A stretch of 64,000 nucleotides of DNA from Arthrobacter pascens (GCF_030815585.1 NZ_JAUSWY010000001.1:4402001-4466000); one strand, 5' to 3'. Positions 47,451 through 57,775 are shown, counted from the stretch's first letter. Program-made: numbers and translations. The notes: generated from the letters alone by a model not told the origin.

Positions 47451-47975
47451 GGAAGGGTGCCGCCTTTCATTGCTGCTGCCATGTCTGAACCTGAAATTCC
47501 TTCAAGGGAGTTCCAAAAGTAGTTGCCCCAACACCTGAACCTGCATGGTCCGCGCTTGCTGAACCACAGAGAAACCCAAGGATGGGAGCGCTGCTGACAG
47601 CTTAGCCGGAAGATCCGGGATTAACCCATCCCCGGCAAGGATCCCCGCCGTCCGGGGCCCTCAGCCCCAGGTCTGCTCAGCGTGCGGATCGATCTTGTTG
47701 TTTGAGGGAAATCAATTTCTTAGGATTAGTAGTGTTAATAACTGCTGTGGAAACTGTGGATAACCCAATCCGACCGCAGGATCCAGCGGTTAAGGCCTGT
47801 TCATGGACTGTGGGCGCCGCAGGTTTTAAACAGGGTGTGGATGGGGATAACCGTTTTGCGGTTTTCGACGATCCACAGATGCCTTAAGGGTTTTAAGCCC
47901 ACTAAGCGGGGTTGTCCCCTTAAGTATCCACAGGGTTATCCACATGAGCCTGTTAATAAGGTAGGAGTGCGAGGT
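47451..47975. other. oriC: Chromosomal origin oriC (dnaN-dnaA intergenic region)
   Basis: A 525-bp gap between dnaN and dnaA. DnaA boxes seen include TGTGGAAAC (47746), TGTGGATAA (47755), TGTGGATGG (47836), TGGGGATAA (47842), CGATCCACA (47869), GTATCCACA (47924) and perfect TTATCCACA (47936). An AT-rich stretch at about 47700-47745 (CAATTTCTTAGGATTAG, then GTGTTAATAAC) is a likely unwinding element. The arrangement, between dnaA and dnaN, is that of other actinobacteria. Confidence 0.88.
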
Positions 47976-49397
47976 TCAGGAATCCCGTTGCTGCTGCTTG
48001 ATCCTGTTGGTGAGCTCCGTGACCTGGTTGTAGATCACACGGCGCTCGGCCATCAGTTCACGGATCTTGCGGTCCGCGTGGATGACGGTGGTGTGATCTC
48101 GCCCGCCGAGCTCCTGGCCGATCTTCGGCAGCGACATGTCTGTCAGTTCACGGCAGAGGTACATGGCGATCTGCCGGGCGGTGACCAGGGTCCTGGTCCG
48201 GGACTTGCTGCAGAGTTCCTCCATGCTGAGCTTGAAGTAGTCAGCTGTCTGAGTGAGGATCTGGCTCGACGTGATTTCCTGGGCGCCGTCGTCGGTAATG
48301 AGGTCCTTCAGGACCATCTCCGCCAGGGCGACATCAACCGGCTGGCGGTTGAGGCTGGCGAACGCCGTCACCCGGATGAGGGCCCCTTCGAGTTCACGGA
48401 TGTTGCTGGAGATCTTGGACGCAATGTACTCCAGGGCGTCGTCCGGTGCTGAGAGCCCTTCACTGAGGGCCTTCTTCCGCAGGATGGCGATGCGGGTCTC
48501 CAGTTCCGGAGGCTGGATATCCGTCAGCAGGCCCCACTCAAAGCGGGACTTCATCCGGTCTTCGAAACCTGCCAGCAGTTTGGGCGGCTGGTCCGAGGTG
48601 ATGACCACCTGCTTGTTGTTGTTGTGAAGCGAATTGAAGGTGTGGAAGAACTCCTCCAGCGTCCGGTCCTTGCCGGCCAGGAACTGGATGTCGTCAATCA
48701 GCAGCACATCCACGTTGCGGTACGTGGTCTTGAAGCTGGCGCCTTCGTCATCGCGGATGGAGTTGATGAAGTCGTTGGTGAATTCCTCGGAGTTCACATA
48801 ACGGACGCGGATCCCGCTGTACAGGCGGCGGGCATAGTGGCCGATGGCGTGGAGGAGGTGCGTCTTGCCCAGCCCGGAATCACCGTAGATGAAAAGCGGG
48901 TTGTAGGCCTTGGCCGGCGCTTCCGCAACGGCCACAGCGGCAGCGTGGGCAAAACGGTTCGATGAACCGATCACAAAGGTGTCAAAGACGTACTTGGGGT
49001 TGAGCCTGCCGAATTCGTGGGAGGTGCTCGGCAGCATGGGCTGCGGCTTCTGCTCGATCAGCTGGTCCGAGATGAAGGACGGTTCGACGACGGGTTCCGG
49101 CTCTTCGTGGATGGGCACCAGATCGGTGTCAACATCGATTGCGCAGCGGATGTCGTCGGAAAAAACGTTGTGCAATGCGTCATCCAGCGCATCCTTGACC
49201 TGCGTCTGCAGGACTTCGCGCGTGAGCTCGTTGGGTACCGCCACCAAGAGGGTGGAACCAATCAGGCCCTGTGCCTGGGCCAAGATGACAAAGCCCCGCT
49301 GCCTCGGTGAAACACGGTCGTCCTGTTCTAGCAGGCTGACAACCCTGCGCCAGGAACTTCCGACAGTATTGGCGTGGTTGGCTTCGTCTACCGTCAT
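47976..49397 (-). CDS. dnaA: Chromosomal replication initiator DnaA
   Basis: 473 residues. Domain I (about 1-95), a short linker, AAA+ domain with Walker A GDSGLGKTH (172-180), Walker B LLIDDIQFLAGK and the arginine-finger region, and domain IV with the DNA-binding signature GRDHTTVIHADRKI. ATG 49397 is preceded by GAGGAA; TTG one codon earlier is possible. DnaA boxes lie on both sides of the gene, consistent with autoregulation. Confidence 0.98.
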   Translation of the reverse strand: MTVDEANHANTVGSSWRRVVSLLEQDDRVSPRQRGFVILAQAQGLIGSTLLVAVPNELTREVLQTQVKDALDDALHNVFSDDIRCAIDVDTDLVPIHEEPEPVVEPSFISDQLIEQKPQPMLPSTSHEFGRLNPKYVFDTFVIGSSNRFAHAAAVAVAEAPAKAYNPLFIYGDSGLGKTHLLHAIGHYARRLYSGIRVRYVNSEEFTNDFINSIRDDEGASFKTTYRNVDVLLIDDIQFLAGKDRTLEEFFHTFNSLHNNNKQVVITSDQPPKLLAGFEDRMKSRFEWGLLTDIQPPELETRIAILRKKALSEGLSAPDDALEYIASKISSNIRELEGALIRVTAFASLNRQPVDVALAEMVLKDLITDDGAQEITSSQILTQTADYFKLSMEELCSKSRTRTLVTARQIAMYLCRELTDMSLPKIGQELGGRDHTTVIHADRKIRELMAERRVIYNQVTELTNRIKQQQRDS

Positions 49398-49865
49398 CAA
49401 TCAGTTCCTCAAAACTTGCTTGCCTGCATTAGCTGCAGCCCCAAGTCCGGAACCAGGATGCTGGTCCAGCTTCATCCACAGGGTTATGCACAGTCCGTGG
49501 ATAATCGGCTACTGAGCCACTCTAGGGGATCAAAACGCTAGAAGATAGCTGGGAAGTAGCTTGTGGATAATTACACCGTTGTGGTTCGGAAACAGCCCCT
49601 GTGAGCCGCTTCATCCACAGGCTGTTGACGTCGGTTAACCACAGTCGGGGACAGGTATCGCAGGCCATCCCGGTTTGACTCGGTGGCGCATTTTGCCCTA
49701 ACGTTGTGAAGTCCTTTGTGTCCGCTTTTTTGCCCCATCTGAATCTCTCAGACGCACCGCGTTCGAGCAGCCGGGGGAAGCGTGCATATACAAAACTTAG
49801 CGTCGGCCAGTTCTTCCCCATTACTGATCGGGTGGGCGCACCTTTGATCCACTGGAGTAACTAAC
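49398..49865. promoter_or_regulatory. dnaA-rpmH divergent promoter region with DnaA boxes
   Basis: 468 bp. DnaA-box-like sites: TCATCCACA (49472), TTATGCACA (49484), CGTGGATAA (49496), TGTGGATAA (49562, perfect), TCATCCACA (49611) and TTAACCACA (49635). A plausible rpmH promoter is TTGACT (49675-49680), 18 bp, TAACGT (49699-49704). The boxes suggest DnaA control of its own promoter and may extend the functional origin. Confidence 0.7.
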
Positions 49866-50003
49866 GTGAGCAAGCGGACTTTTCAGCCGAATAACCGCCG
49901 TCGAGCCAAGAAGCACGGCTTCCGCCTTCGTATGCGTACCCGTGCCGGCCGTGCCATCCTGGCAGCCCGTCGTGGCAAGGGACGCACCGAACTGTCGGCC
50001 TAG
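49866..50003 (+). CDS. rpmH: 50S ribosomal protein L34
   Basis: 45 residues from [22 protein letters not shown] followed by [20 protein letters not shown], the highly basic L34 consensus; complete. First gene of the rpmH-rnpA-yidD-yidC-jag-rsmG series. TGGAGTAAC before the start supplies the ribosome site. Confidence 0.97.
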   Translation: MSKRTFQPNNRRRAKKHGFRLRMRTRAGRAILAARRGKGRTELSA

Positions 50004-50043
50004 ATAACTGACTCGTCGGTTTACATTTCTTTGCGAGTTTAAG

Positions 50044-50454
50044 GTGCTGGCCACCCGTAACCGTTTGAGGACTGCAACCGATTTTTCAACAACCGTACGT
50101 TCCGGTGTCCGCAATGGACGCCGGAACGTAGTGTTATATACGGCAGCTATTGCTGCCGACGAACCCAGCCGGATCGGGTTCATCGTTTCCAAAAGTGTCG
50201 GGAACGCTGTGGTCAGGAACCTCGTTAAGAGAAGACTGAGAGAAGCCGGTGCTGCCTCGCTGCGCGAGTACGGTACCGGGTTCGCCATAGTGGTCCGGGC
50301 GCTGCCCGCGTCTGCGGCCGCCAGCTGGGACCAACTGCTGGCGGACTACAACGCTGCATTGGCATTGAACGTGAACCGGTTGGGCAGCCGCCTTCCGCGG
50401 GCTGCTGTAAATGGTTCAACCGGCACAACACAGGAAGGGACACAGCGTGCATAA
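50044..50454 (+). CDS. rnpA: Ribonuclease P protein component
   Basis: 136 residues: [53 protein letters not shown] (the RNR motif contacting RNase P RNA), then a short C-terminal tail. Works with the RNA subunit on tRNA 5' ends. GTG start with AAGG upstream; overlaps yidD by eight bases. Confidence 0.95.
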   Translation: MLATRNRLRTATDFSTTVRSGVRNGRRNVVLYTAAIAADEPSRIGFIVSKSVGNAVVRNLVKRRLREAGAASLREYGTGFAIVVRALPASAAASWDQLLADYNAALALNVNRLGSRLPRAAVNGSTGTTQEGTQRA

Positions 50455-50842
50455 CGTGACTGCCGCCGTCGTCCGTTATCTTTCCCCTGTGGCCGTTACC
50501 CTGGGCAAGGCTGTCTGGAACCTGCCTCGAAACATCCTCATTCTGCTGCTGCTGGCCTACCGCAAGGTGATTTCCCCCTTGTATGGGCAGGTGTGCCGAT
50601 TCTTTCCTTCATGTTCCGCCTACGCCCTTGAGGCGATCACTGTCCATGGCGCGGTCAAGGGAAGCTGGCTTGCTGCACGCCGGCTTGCACGCTGCCATCC
50701 ATGGAATGCCGGTGGTGTGGACCACGTCCCCGCCGGGCACCGGGAATGGCCTGAAAACCGGACCCCCACAATTGTTGTGCTGAACAATCCGGACAAGTAC
50801 CTGGCTGCTCAGACTGATGGAGAAGGCCGCGTTGCGGCCTGA
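50447..50842 (+). CDS. yidD: Membrane protein insertion efficiency factor YidD
   Basis: 131 residues: [49 protein letters not shown] hold the conserved three Cys and the amphipathic helix of YidD. The C-terminal 35 residues are an unconserved extension. GTG 50447 is chosen from GGAAGGGA upstream; the longer frame overlaps rnpA fully. It helps YidC-dependent insertion. Confidence 0.92.
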   Translation: MHNVTAAVVRYLSPVAVTLGKAVWNLPRNILILLLLAYRKVISPLYGQVCRFFPSCSAYALEAITVHGAVKGSWLAARRLARCHPWNAGGVDHVPAGHREWPENRTPTIVVLNNPDKYLAAQTDGEGRVAA

Positions 50843-50858
50843 CGAATAGGGATATTGT

Positions 50859-51833
50859 ATGGACTTCTTTGAAACAATCATGTTTCCGTTCAAGTGGCTT
50901 GTGTCCGTCATCATGGTGGGCTTCCATGAGGGGCTGAGCACCATTGGCCTGCCTGAGGCTTCCGGCTGGACCTGGACGCTGTCCATCATCGGGCTTGTGC
51001 TGGTGATCCGTGCGGCGCTGATCCCTGTGTTCGTCAAGCAGATCAAGGCGCAGCGTGGCATGCAGCTGCTCCAGCCGGACCTGAAGAAGCTCCAGGATAA
51101 GTACAAGGGCAAGACCGATCAGCTGTCCCGGCAGGCCATGGCGCAGGAACAGATGGCGATGTACAAGAAGCACGGGACCAACCCGTTCTCCGCCTGCCTC
51201 CCCATGCTGATCCAGATGCCGTTCTTCTTTGCGCTCTTCCAGGTGCTCTCCGGCATCAGCACCGCCCGTGACCAGGGCAAGAGCATCGGCGCGATGAGCC
51301 ACGAACAGGTGATGCAGTTTGACGACTCCACCATCTTCGGGGCGCCGCTGTCGGCAACCCTGCTGCATAACCCTGAGGGCAATGCAACGGCCGTTTGGAT
51401 CCTTTCGATTGTGATGATCCTGGCGATGACGGCCTCGCAGTTCATCACGCAGAAGCAGATCATGGCCAAGAACATGTCCGAAGAGGCCATGGCCAGCCCG
51501 TTCATGCGGCAGCAGAAGATGATGCTATACATCCTGCCGGTTGTCTTCGGCGTCGGCGGCATCAACTTCCCCATCGGTGTCCTGATCTACTGGACAACCA
51601 CCAACCTCTGGACCATGGCTCAGCAGTTCTTTGTGATCCGCCGCATGCCGACGCCCGGTTCTCCCGCCGCCAAGGCCCTTGCCGAGCGCCGTGCCGCCAA
51701 GGGCCTGCCGCCCCTGGCCATCCTGGGCGGAAAAAAGGCCGACGCCGAAGCTGAGGCTGCTGCGGCAGCCGCGGTCATCGAGGCCAAAGGACAGCGCATC
51801 CAGCCACAACGTAAGAACAGGAAGAAGAAGTAA
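50859..51833 (+). CDS. yidC: Membrane protein insertase YidC
   Basis: 324 residues of the Gram-positive, Oxa1-like type: membrane helix near 10-30, TWTLSIIGLVLVIRAALIPVFVKQIKAQRGM with the groove Arg, a coiled loop, KKHGTNPFSACLPMLIQMPFFFALFQVL, and three more helices. Basic Ala-rich tail. It has no N-terminal lipoprotein Cys. Overlaps jag by one base (TAATG). Confidence 0.95.
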   Translation: MDFFETIMFPFKWLVSVIMVGFHEGLSTIGLPEASGWTWTLSIIGLVLVIRAALIPVFVKQIKAQRGMQLLQPDLKKLQDKYKGKTDQLSRQAMAQEQMAMYKKHGTNPFSACLPMLIQMPFFFALFQVLSGISTARDQGKSIGAMSHEQVMQFDDSTIFGAPLSATLLHNPEGNATAVWILSIVMILAMTASQFITQKQIMAKNMSEEAMASPFMRQQKMMLYILPVVFGVGGINFPIGVLIYWTTTNLWTMAQQFFVIRRMPTPGSPAAKALAERRAAKGLPPLAILGGKKADAEAEAAAAAAVIEAKGQRIQPQRKNRKKK

Positions 51834-52399
51834 TGTCAGCAGAGAGCACCGAGCACGCCCTTTCCGACGAGGTCATTGACGATCAGGACGAATCCGTGAA
51901 TGACGCCGCTGCTTCCACCAAAGGCTCTGCTGCCAGCCGTCTTGAAGAAGAAGGCGATGTTGCCGCCGACTACCTGGAGGAACTCCTGGACATCGCGGAC
52001 ATCGACGGTGACATTGATATCGAGGTCCGGAACGGGCGTACGTACATTTCCATTGTTGCCGAGGAAAAATCGAACAGCCTGGACGGCCTGGTGGGCGAAG
52101 ATGGCGAGGTCCTCGAGGCCCTGCAGGAGCTGACCCGGCTCGCTGTCCTCTCCGCCACCGAGAACCGCTCACGCCTGGTGCTGGACATCAACGGCTACCG
52201 TCATGAGCGTGCCGGCCACCTGCAGAAAATTGCTGAGGATGCCGCCGCCTCCGTCAAGGAGACCGGCAAGGCCGTAGCCCTGGAACCCATGAGCGCCTAC
52301 GAACGCAAGATTGTCCACGACGCCGTTGCCGATCTCGGTCTGGTCAGCGAGTCCGAAGGCGAAGGCGCAGGCCGCCACATTGTTGTATCCGCTGACTAG
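51833..52399 (+). CDS. Jag/KhpB-type R3H RNA-binding protein
   Basis: 188 residues. Acidic disordered start (about 1-45), KH-like region (YLEELLDIADIDGDIDIEV... LDGLVGEDGEVLEALQELTRLA) and R3H domain (LEPMSAYERKIVHDAVADLGLVSESEGEGAGRHIVV). KhpB/Jag proteins bind RNA and tune cell elongation. Position between yidC and rsmG is universal in Gram-positives. Confidence 0.93.
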   Translation: MSAESTEHALSDEVIDDQDESVNDAAASTKGSAASRLEEEGDVAADYLEELLDIADIDGDIDIEVRNGRTYISIVAEEKSNSLDGLVGEDGEVLEALQELTRLAVLSATENRSRLVLDINGYRHERAGHLQKIAEDAAASVKETGKAVALEPMSAYERKIVHDAVADLGLVSESEGEGAGRHIVVSAD

Positions 52400-52420
52400 A
52401 GAATTGCTGATCCGCTAATC

Positions 52421-53071
52421 ATGGTTGACATCACGGCAGCTGAACTGCTGGCGGCTGAGAAGATCTTCGGTGACCGCCTGGACCTTGCCAAGCGCTATGT
52501 GGAGCACCTGGCAACATCCGGAACGGAGCGGGGACTCATCGGCCCACGGGAAATCCCGCGGCTGTGGAGCCGGCATGTCCTCAACTGTGCCGTTATCGAA
52601 AGCGAAATTGCGCACGGCAGCCATGTTGCCGACGTCGGCAGTGGCGCTGGCCTTCCGGGGTTGTGTCTGGCCATCGCGCGTCCGGACCTGGAGCTGACCC
52701 TGATCGAACCTCTGGAGCGCCGTGTCATCTGGCTCCAGGAGGTCGTGGATGACCTGGGTCTGATCAACGTCACTGTAATGCGGACCCGCGCCGAACTGGC
52801 AGTTGGACTCGTTGACGCCGATGTAGTGACTGCCCGTGCCGTATCGGCGCTCAGCAACCTTGCCGGACTCACCATCCCCCTTCTCGCGGGGAAGGGCAAT
52901 GTTGTGGCCATCAAGGGACGCAGCGCAGGCGAGGAGATCGAGAAAGCCGCAAAGATCATCCGCAAACTCGGAGGGGTTGAGACGTCCGTGCTGACAGTCG
53001 GTGAGCATCTCCTGGAAGAACCCACCACGGTGGTACGGATCGTTGTAAATAAGTCCCAAAAGAAAGCCTAG
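52421..53071 (+). CDS. rsmG: 16S rRNA (guanine527-N7)-methyltransferase
   Basis: 216 residues: LAKRYVEHLATSGTERGLIGPREIPRLWSRHVLN, SAM-binding VADVGSGAGLPGLCLAIARP, EPLERRVIWLQEVV and VTARAVSALSNLAGLTIPLL. It methylates G527 of 16S rRNA; loss gives low-level streptomycin resistance. Standard place before parA. Confidence 0.96.
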   Translation: MVDITAAELLAAEKIFGDRLDLAKRYVEHLATSGTERGLIGPREIPRLWSRHVLNCAVIESEIAHGSHVADVGSGAGLPGLCLAIARPDLELTLIEPLERRVIWLQEVVDDLGLINVTVMRTRAELAVGLVDADVVTARAVSALSNLAGLTIPLLAGKGNVVAIKGRSAGEEIEKAAKIIRKLGGVETSVLTVGEHLLEEPTTVVRIVVNKSQKKA

Positions 53072-53159
53072 CTGAGGCCCGGGTAGCCTTGGTCTGCAGG
53101 GCGAAGCGGTTAGGCTAGACAACGGCAGCAAAAAGCTGAACGAGAGTGAGTGTGTCCCA

Positions 53160-54227
53160 GTGACCAGTAGCGAAGGATCCACACAACGGATCCCCCCGTT
53201 TGTGTCTTTGGGGTCAGCACGTTCGGTTGCTGGTCCGGGTTCCGCTCCGGGGCGGGGTGGAAATCACCCGAACCCTGTTGCGGAACTGGCGACTCTTTCC
53301 TCTGTTTCACGTGAAACAACCTCATCGGGTAGAACGAACGTCATCGATACGATGGATGATTCCAGCCCGATCGCCCGTGAGCTTGCGCATGAAACCAAGC
53401 GTCGGGAACGTCTCCTCGGCCGTGAGCTCCCTAAACCCGAGAAGACCCGGGTCTTCACCGTGTCGAACCAAAAAGGTGGCGTTGGTAAGACCACCACCAC
53501 GGTGAACATCGCCGCAGCCTTGGCTGCCGCCGGATTGAATGTCCTGGTCATTGATATTGATCCCCAAGGCAACGCCTCCACTGCCCTGGGCGTCGAGCAC
53601 CATGCGGACGTTGACAGCATCTACGATGTCCTCATCAACGACTTTCCCCTCGCAGACGTGGTGGCTCCGTGCCCGGACATCAGCAACCTGATCTGCGCGC
53701 CCGCCACCATACACCTGGCAGGCGCCGAGATTGAGCTCGTCTCGCTCGTGGCGCGCGAGCAACGGCTCCGCCGTGCTATCGACGTATACGCCAAGGCGCG
53801 GGAAAAGAACGGCGAAGAGCGCCTGGATTACATCTTCATCGACTGCCCTCCCAGCCTTGGACTGCTGACGGTTAATGCCTTCTGCGCAGCGGGTGAAGTC
53901 CTCATTCCCATCCAGTGCGAGTACTACGCCCTGGAAGGCCTGAGCCAACTGCTCAAGAACATTGAGATGATCCAGAAGCACCTCAATGCTGACCTGGAGG
54001 TGTCCACCATCCTTCTGACCATGTATGACGGCCGCACCAACCTGGCGGCGCAAGTGGCCGCCGAGGTGCGCCAGCATTTCCCGGATCAGGTACTGGGAGC
54101 GGTGGTCCCTCGCTCCGTGCGGATCTCCGAGGCACCGAGTTACCAGCAGACAGTTATGACCTACGATCCTTCCTCCAGTGGAGCCCTGTCCTATCTGGAA
54201 GCCGCAGCAGAAATCGCTGAGCGCTAG
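53160..54227 (+). CDS. parA: Chromosome-partitioning ATPase ParA (Soj)
   Basis: 355 residues from GTG 53160. Deviant Walker A QKGGVGKTTT (104-113), DIDPQGNAS, FIDCPPSLGLLTVNA and ECEYYALEGLSQL-like QCEYYALEGLSQLL are seen. The first 64 residues are low-complexity, and their coding DNA contains a parS site (encoding SVSRETT). ATG 53352 (MDDSSPIAREL) is an alternative start that would leave parS outside the gene; neither start has a clear ribosome site. ParA drives origin segregation with ParB. Confidence 0.93.
   Translation: MTSSEGSTQRIPPFVSLGSARSVAGPGSAPGRGGNHPNPVAELATLSSVSRETTSSGRTNVIDTMDDSSPIARELAHETKRRERLLGRELPKPEKTRVFTVSNQKGGVGKTTTTVNIAAALAAAGLNVLVIDIDPQGNASTALGVEHHADVDSIYDVLINDFPLADVVAPCPDISNLICAPATIHLAGAEIELVSLVAREQRLRRAIDVYAKAREKNGEERLDYIFIDCPPSLGLLTVNAFCAAGEVLIPIQCEYYALEGLSQLLKNIEMIQKHLNADLEVSTILLTMYDGRTNLAAQVAAEVRQHFPDQVLGAVVPRSVRISEAPSYQQTVMTYDPSSSGALSYLEAAAEIAER
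53303..53318. other. parS: parS site 1 (within parA 5' region)
   Basis: Perfect 16-bp TGTTTCACGTGAAACA. It lies inside the first 55 codons of parA if GTG 53160 is the start. Confidence 0.93.
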
Positions 54228-54293
54228 AATCTTCAAGAACTGCAACAACTGGAGTCAGGCAATGCCGGGCTCTTCCATCGGAGGGATCTATTT

Positions 54294-55574
54294 ATGAGCG
54301 AAAAGCGACGGGGCTTAGGCCGCGGTCTTGGCGCACTCATTCCAAGTTCCGCCGCTGGCAGCGCGTCGGGCAACGGGGCTGCTGCGTCACGTCCCGTGGA
54401 TCTCTTCTTCCCGGAGGGCCGTAAGAAGGTAGCTCCGGAGGATGAGTCCGTCGACAATGGTGGTGCACACGCTCCGACTTCTGCGCCGGCTCCCTCCACG
54501 GATGTGGACGGTGCAGCAGGGCCTGCTGCCGAGACGAAGACTGCCGGTCACTCAACGGCCAGGACCACCTCAGACCAAACCGGCGAGGTCGTGGAGAAGC
54601 CGGCAGCTGAGAAGGCTTCCGCCAGGAATCGCGCTGACGCTGGGACTGCTTCGGAGAGCGACGCCGGACTGGCCGAGACTCGGGGAGCAGCTGAGGTGCC
54701 GGAGCCGTTGGACCACGAGAATGCCGTGATGGACAATGGTGTTGACTTGGTGGACGTCCCTGGAGTGCGTTTCGCTGAGATCCCTGTTGCGGACATTCAC
54801 CCCAACCGGAAGCAGCCTCGTTCTGTATTCGATGAGGACGACATGGCGGAGCTTATTCACTCCGTCCGGGAAATCGGTGTCCTCCAGCCAATTGTGGTGC
54901 GTACTTCAACCGAAGAAGGTGGAGAACCCTATGAACTGGTCATGGGTGAACGCCGATGGAGGGCAGTACAGGCTGCCGGTATGGCCACGATCCCTGCAAT
55001 CGTGCGCGACACCACGGATGACGACCTTCTCCGGGATGCACTGCTGGAGAATCTGCACCGCAGCCAGCTGAACCCTTTGGAAGAAGCGGCAGCCTATCAG
55101 CAGCTTCTCGAAGACTTCGGAACTACCCACGAGCAGCTCGCCGACCGTATTGGGCGGTCACGTCCCCAGGTATCCAATACGCTTCGACTTCTTAAGCTCC
55201 CGCCGCTGGTCCAGCGCCGCGTGGCTGCGAGTGTCCTGTCCGCCGGCCATGCCCGTGCCCTGCTCGCCCTTCCGGATGCAGCCGCCATGGAGCGTCTTGC
55301 ACAGAAGATAGTTGCCGAGGGCATGTCAGTACGTGCCACGGAGGAAGCAGTAACGCTCTACCAGGATCCTTCAAAACCGGCGAAGAACAACATTCCACGC
55401 CCCGGCGCGCGCCACGAGCGCCTGGACTACCTGGCCTCTTCTCTTTCGGATCGGTTGGACACAAACGTCAAGATTTCCCTTGGAGTCCGCAAGGGACGGG
55501 TGAGCATAGAATTCGCCAGTGTGGAGGATCTGAACCGCATTATGGAGGTTTTGGCTCCCGGCTCGGAGAGCTAG
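54294..55574 (+). CDS. parB: Chromosome-partitioning protein ParB (Spo0J)
   Basis: 426 residues. Start [16 protein letters not shown] is the ParA-stimulating motif, followed by an Ala/Glu-rich linker (to about 155). The CTPase/ParB domain has [39 protein letters not shown] and [23 protein letters not shown] (GERR-type and ENLHR motifs). Then come the HTH ([22 protein letters not shown]) and the C-terminal dimer domain. It binds parS, of which nine copies lie nearby. The stop is 11 bp before a terminator hairpin that contains parS. Confidence 0.96.
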   Translation: MSEKRRGLGRGLGALIPSSAAGSASGNGAAASRPVDLFFPEGRKKVAPEDESVDNGGAHAPTSAPAPSTDVDGAAGPAAETKTAGHSTARTTSDQTGEVVEKPAAEKASARNRADAGTASESDAGLAETRGAAEVPEPLDHENAVMDNGVDLVDVPGVRFAEIPVADIHPNRKQPRSVFDEDDMAELIHSVREIGVLQPIVVRTSTEEGGEPYELVMGERRWRAVQAAGMATIPAIVRDTTDDDLLRDALLENLHRSQLNPLEEAAAYQQLLEDFGTTHEQLADRIGRSRPQVSNTLRLLKLPPLVQRRVAASVLSAGHARALLALPDAAAMERLAQKIVAEGMSVRATEEAVTLYQDPSKPAKNNIPRPGARHERLDYLASSLSDRLDTNVKISLGVRKGRVSIEFASVEDLNRIMEVLAPGSES

Positions 55575-55585
55575 CGTCGTAGTCG

Positions 55586-55627
55586 AAAAGGGAGGGCCTG
55601 TTTCACGTGAAACAGGCCCTCCTTTTT
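55586..55627 (+). terminator. parB terminator whose stem contains parS
   Basis: GGAGGGCCTGTTTCAC (55591-55606) is followed directly by its exact complement (to 55622), a 32-bp perfect palindrome, then TTTTT (55623-55627). A run of four A at 55586-55589 pairs with those T residues. It begins about 12 bp after the parB stop. The middle 16 bp is a perfect parS site. Confidence 0.9.
55599..55614. other. parS: parS site 2 (centre of the parB terminator)
   Basis: Perfect TGTTTCACGTGAAACA, forming the apex of the 32-bp palindrome that terminates parB. Confidence 0.95.
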
Positions 55628-56117
55628 GGTTGTCAGCGTGGCACGGCCACCTGTGAGGGGGCATATGAGTGTGCGCAAAGCGTGGATTGTGCGTCTCCAC
55701 ACAGCAGCCCGTTGGCAGCGTGAGGACAATACGTAGATAAACCCCTGCGTTGCCAGGAGCTCTCCAGGTTCTCCGTTTCGTATCTTGCCCTTCGGGAAGA
55801 GCGGTGCGCATCGTTCAGGCTGCGCACCGCTTCGATTTGGGACGCCTAATGGCCAAATGCGTGTAGTTCTGAGATGACGGTTTGGTGTCTGGAAAATTCT
55901 GATCGAAGCACAGGGGAACACGCTTTCGTCCAAGCTGACCGTCTATCGTGAATCGAAGCTGTTCCGGAGTGCTTGGTGCACGGCATGGGCGTCGAAATTG
56001 GGTGGCCACACTTGTTGGGGGCGCTGCATTTGATGGAAGCGGCAGATGCTCACAAATCTGCGCGCGCGCACCGTTTCATGTGGGTTGTATGCGTCTAATG
56101 CCGAATCTGGATGCTCC

Positions 56118-56133
56118 TGTTTCACGTGAAACA
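56118..56133. other. parS: parS site 3
   Basis: Perfect 16-bp TGTTTCACGTGAAACA in gene-free DNA. Confidence 0.95.
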
Positions 56134-56348
56134 TTCTGTAGAGGACAGGTGCTAGACCCCTCCCACCCTGGTCATCCTGCTCATCTAGATCATTCCGCCA
56201 GTCCTCCTTCCCTTTGGCATCATCGCCAGTTCATGGGCAGTGTCGGTCGGAACGCTCGCTATAGGCGTAGGCGTAGGCGGAGCGGTATTCACGGGAGACG
56301 ACTATCCTGAGACCGGACTTCGCAGCCCTTTACACTGATGCCGCTTGG

Positions 56349-56364
56349 TGTTTCACGTGAAACA
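56349..56364. other. parS: parS site 4
   Basis: Perfect 16-bp TGTTTCACGTGAAACA, 231 bp from site 3. Confidence 0.95.
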
Positions 56365-57644
56365 CCGTTTGAAGAAGCGATTGGGTGACTATCACCAAGT
56401 CCTTTGCACTGCTGAGCGAAGGCTGCTTTGGATCAGGAGGGCGGGAGACTCGACAGATGGCACGAGATGGGTGGTCGCCACACAGGGCAGAGACGGTCTG
56501 CGTTCTGCACGGCCACGGAGGGTCACCACGCCATGCCACTAGTTTGTTGTGGTCACTAGACACCTGCTACCTCTCGCCCGCAGCTCGGTCTGGACCCCAC
56601 TGCGGGCCTGGATGTCATTTGGCTCGCCCTGCACGCAAGCACTCCCCCAGGCAGTGACATAAGGGCCCACGCCCGTTGATAGATCATCTGGCCGTGGTAC
56701 CGGGTCCGGCACTTGTTGACCGGGCAAGCGCATCGAACCTTAGCCGGGCGTCGACTGATTCCTGGGCGGGGGTGCTTGATGATGAGCTTCAGAACACTGG
56801 CACGGCAGGGAATGGCGGAGCCCATATGCCGACCTAGGAGCGAGTACGTCCATGAGTTGTCCAGGCTCTGGGTTGCGAGAGGATGGTGACGCGGGGTTGG
56901 GCGAATATTCGCCGACTATCTCCTGCCCTCGGGTGCGACGCAGGGGGTGAACTGAACGGAACGTCAGTTGGAGATTCTCCTCCTTGGGATGAACGCCGAA
57001 TCGACACTCATCGTCCGGGCATTCAGCGGTCCATACACCCGATGCATCTCTGGTGGGCTCGAGTGTAAAGCTGGTGGACGGGAGGGCCGACCGCTGGACG
57101 GGGGCTGGCCTGCTTCGGCACGTTCCCCGGGTTCGACCCATTGAACTGGTTTGTGGAACTCGAGCTACTGATGCTTAGTCCACAGCCCCCGGCAAACCGA
57201 TGCAGGGCTGGCCGGGAGTCGCCCAGCCAGCTGACTGTCCCAGCATGCAGAGCATCATGAAGCGAGCAACCGGCGGCGTTGAAGCGAGCAACCGGCAGCC
57301 CGAAGCCTCGCAGTGGACGCTGTAGCGCGCGACTTGGCCATGCCGCGGCAGGGCGTCCGCAGACTGCGCGGAATTCATTCAGTGCATCTATATCGGCAGG
57401 CTCTCCCAGGCATGCTGGTCCACCCAAACTTTCGGAACTACTCCTGCTGATTCCTTCCGTCCCAGGGGTGACGTCTTCAGTTCCTTTTGCGCCAGACGGT
57501 CGGCTGATAGCCGCAAACATGTTCGTCCATTCTTCGTGCGTCCGTCCTCAGGACAACGTCGCGAGCCGCGCGGGACGTCCCACGATGAGCGCTGTCTGCA
57601 GGGTGGACACCTCGGAGGCCTGTGCATTCGCCGGTGGATATCGT

Positions 57645-57665
57645 TGTGGATAACTTTGTGGAGAA
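57645..57665 (+). other. Two DnaA-box-like sites
   Basis: TGTGGATAA at 57645 (perfect reverse box) and TGTGGAGAA at 57657, same orientation, starts 12 bp apart. The nearest gene, parB, ends more than 2 kb away. Confidence 0.55.
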
Positions 57666-57759
57666 CTCCTCAACGGACAGCCCCGCTACGATTTACTTCC
57701 GGGGGCGACCGCGCCGGCCGCGGGCAGCAGTCTCGTGACAGCTCCGATGGGGGCCGGCT

Positions 57760-57775
57760 TGTTTCACGTGAAACA
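57760..57775. other. parS: parS site 5
   Basis: Perfect 16-bp TGTTTCACGTGAAACA, between the two DnaA-box-like groups. Confidence 0.95.
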
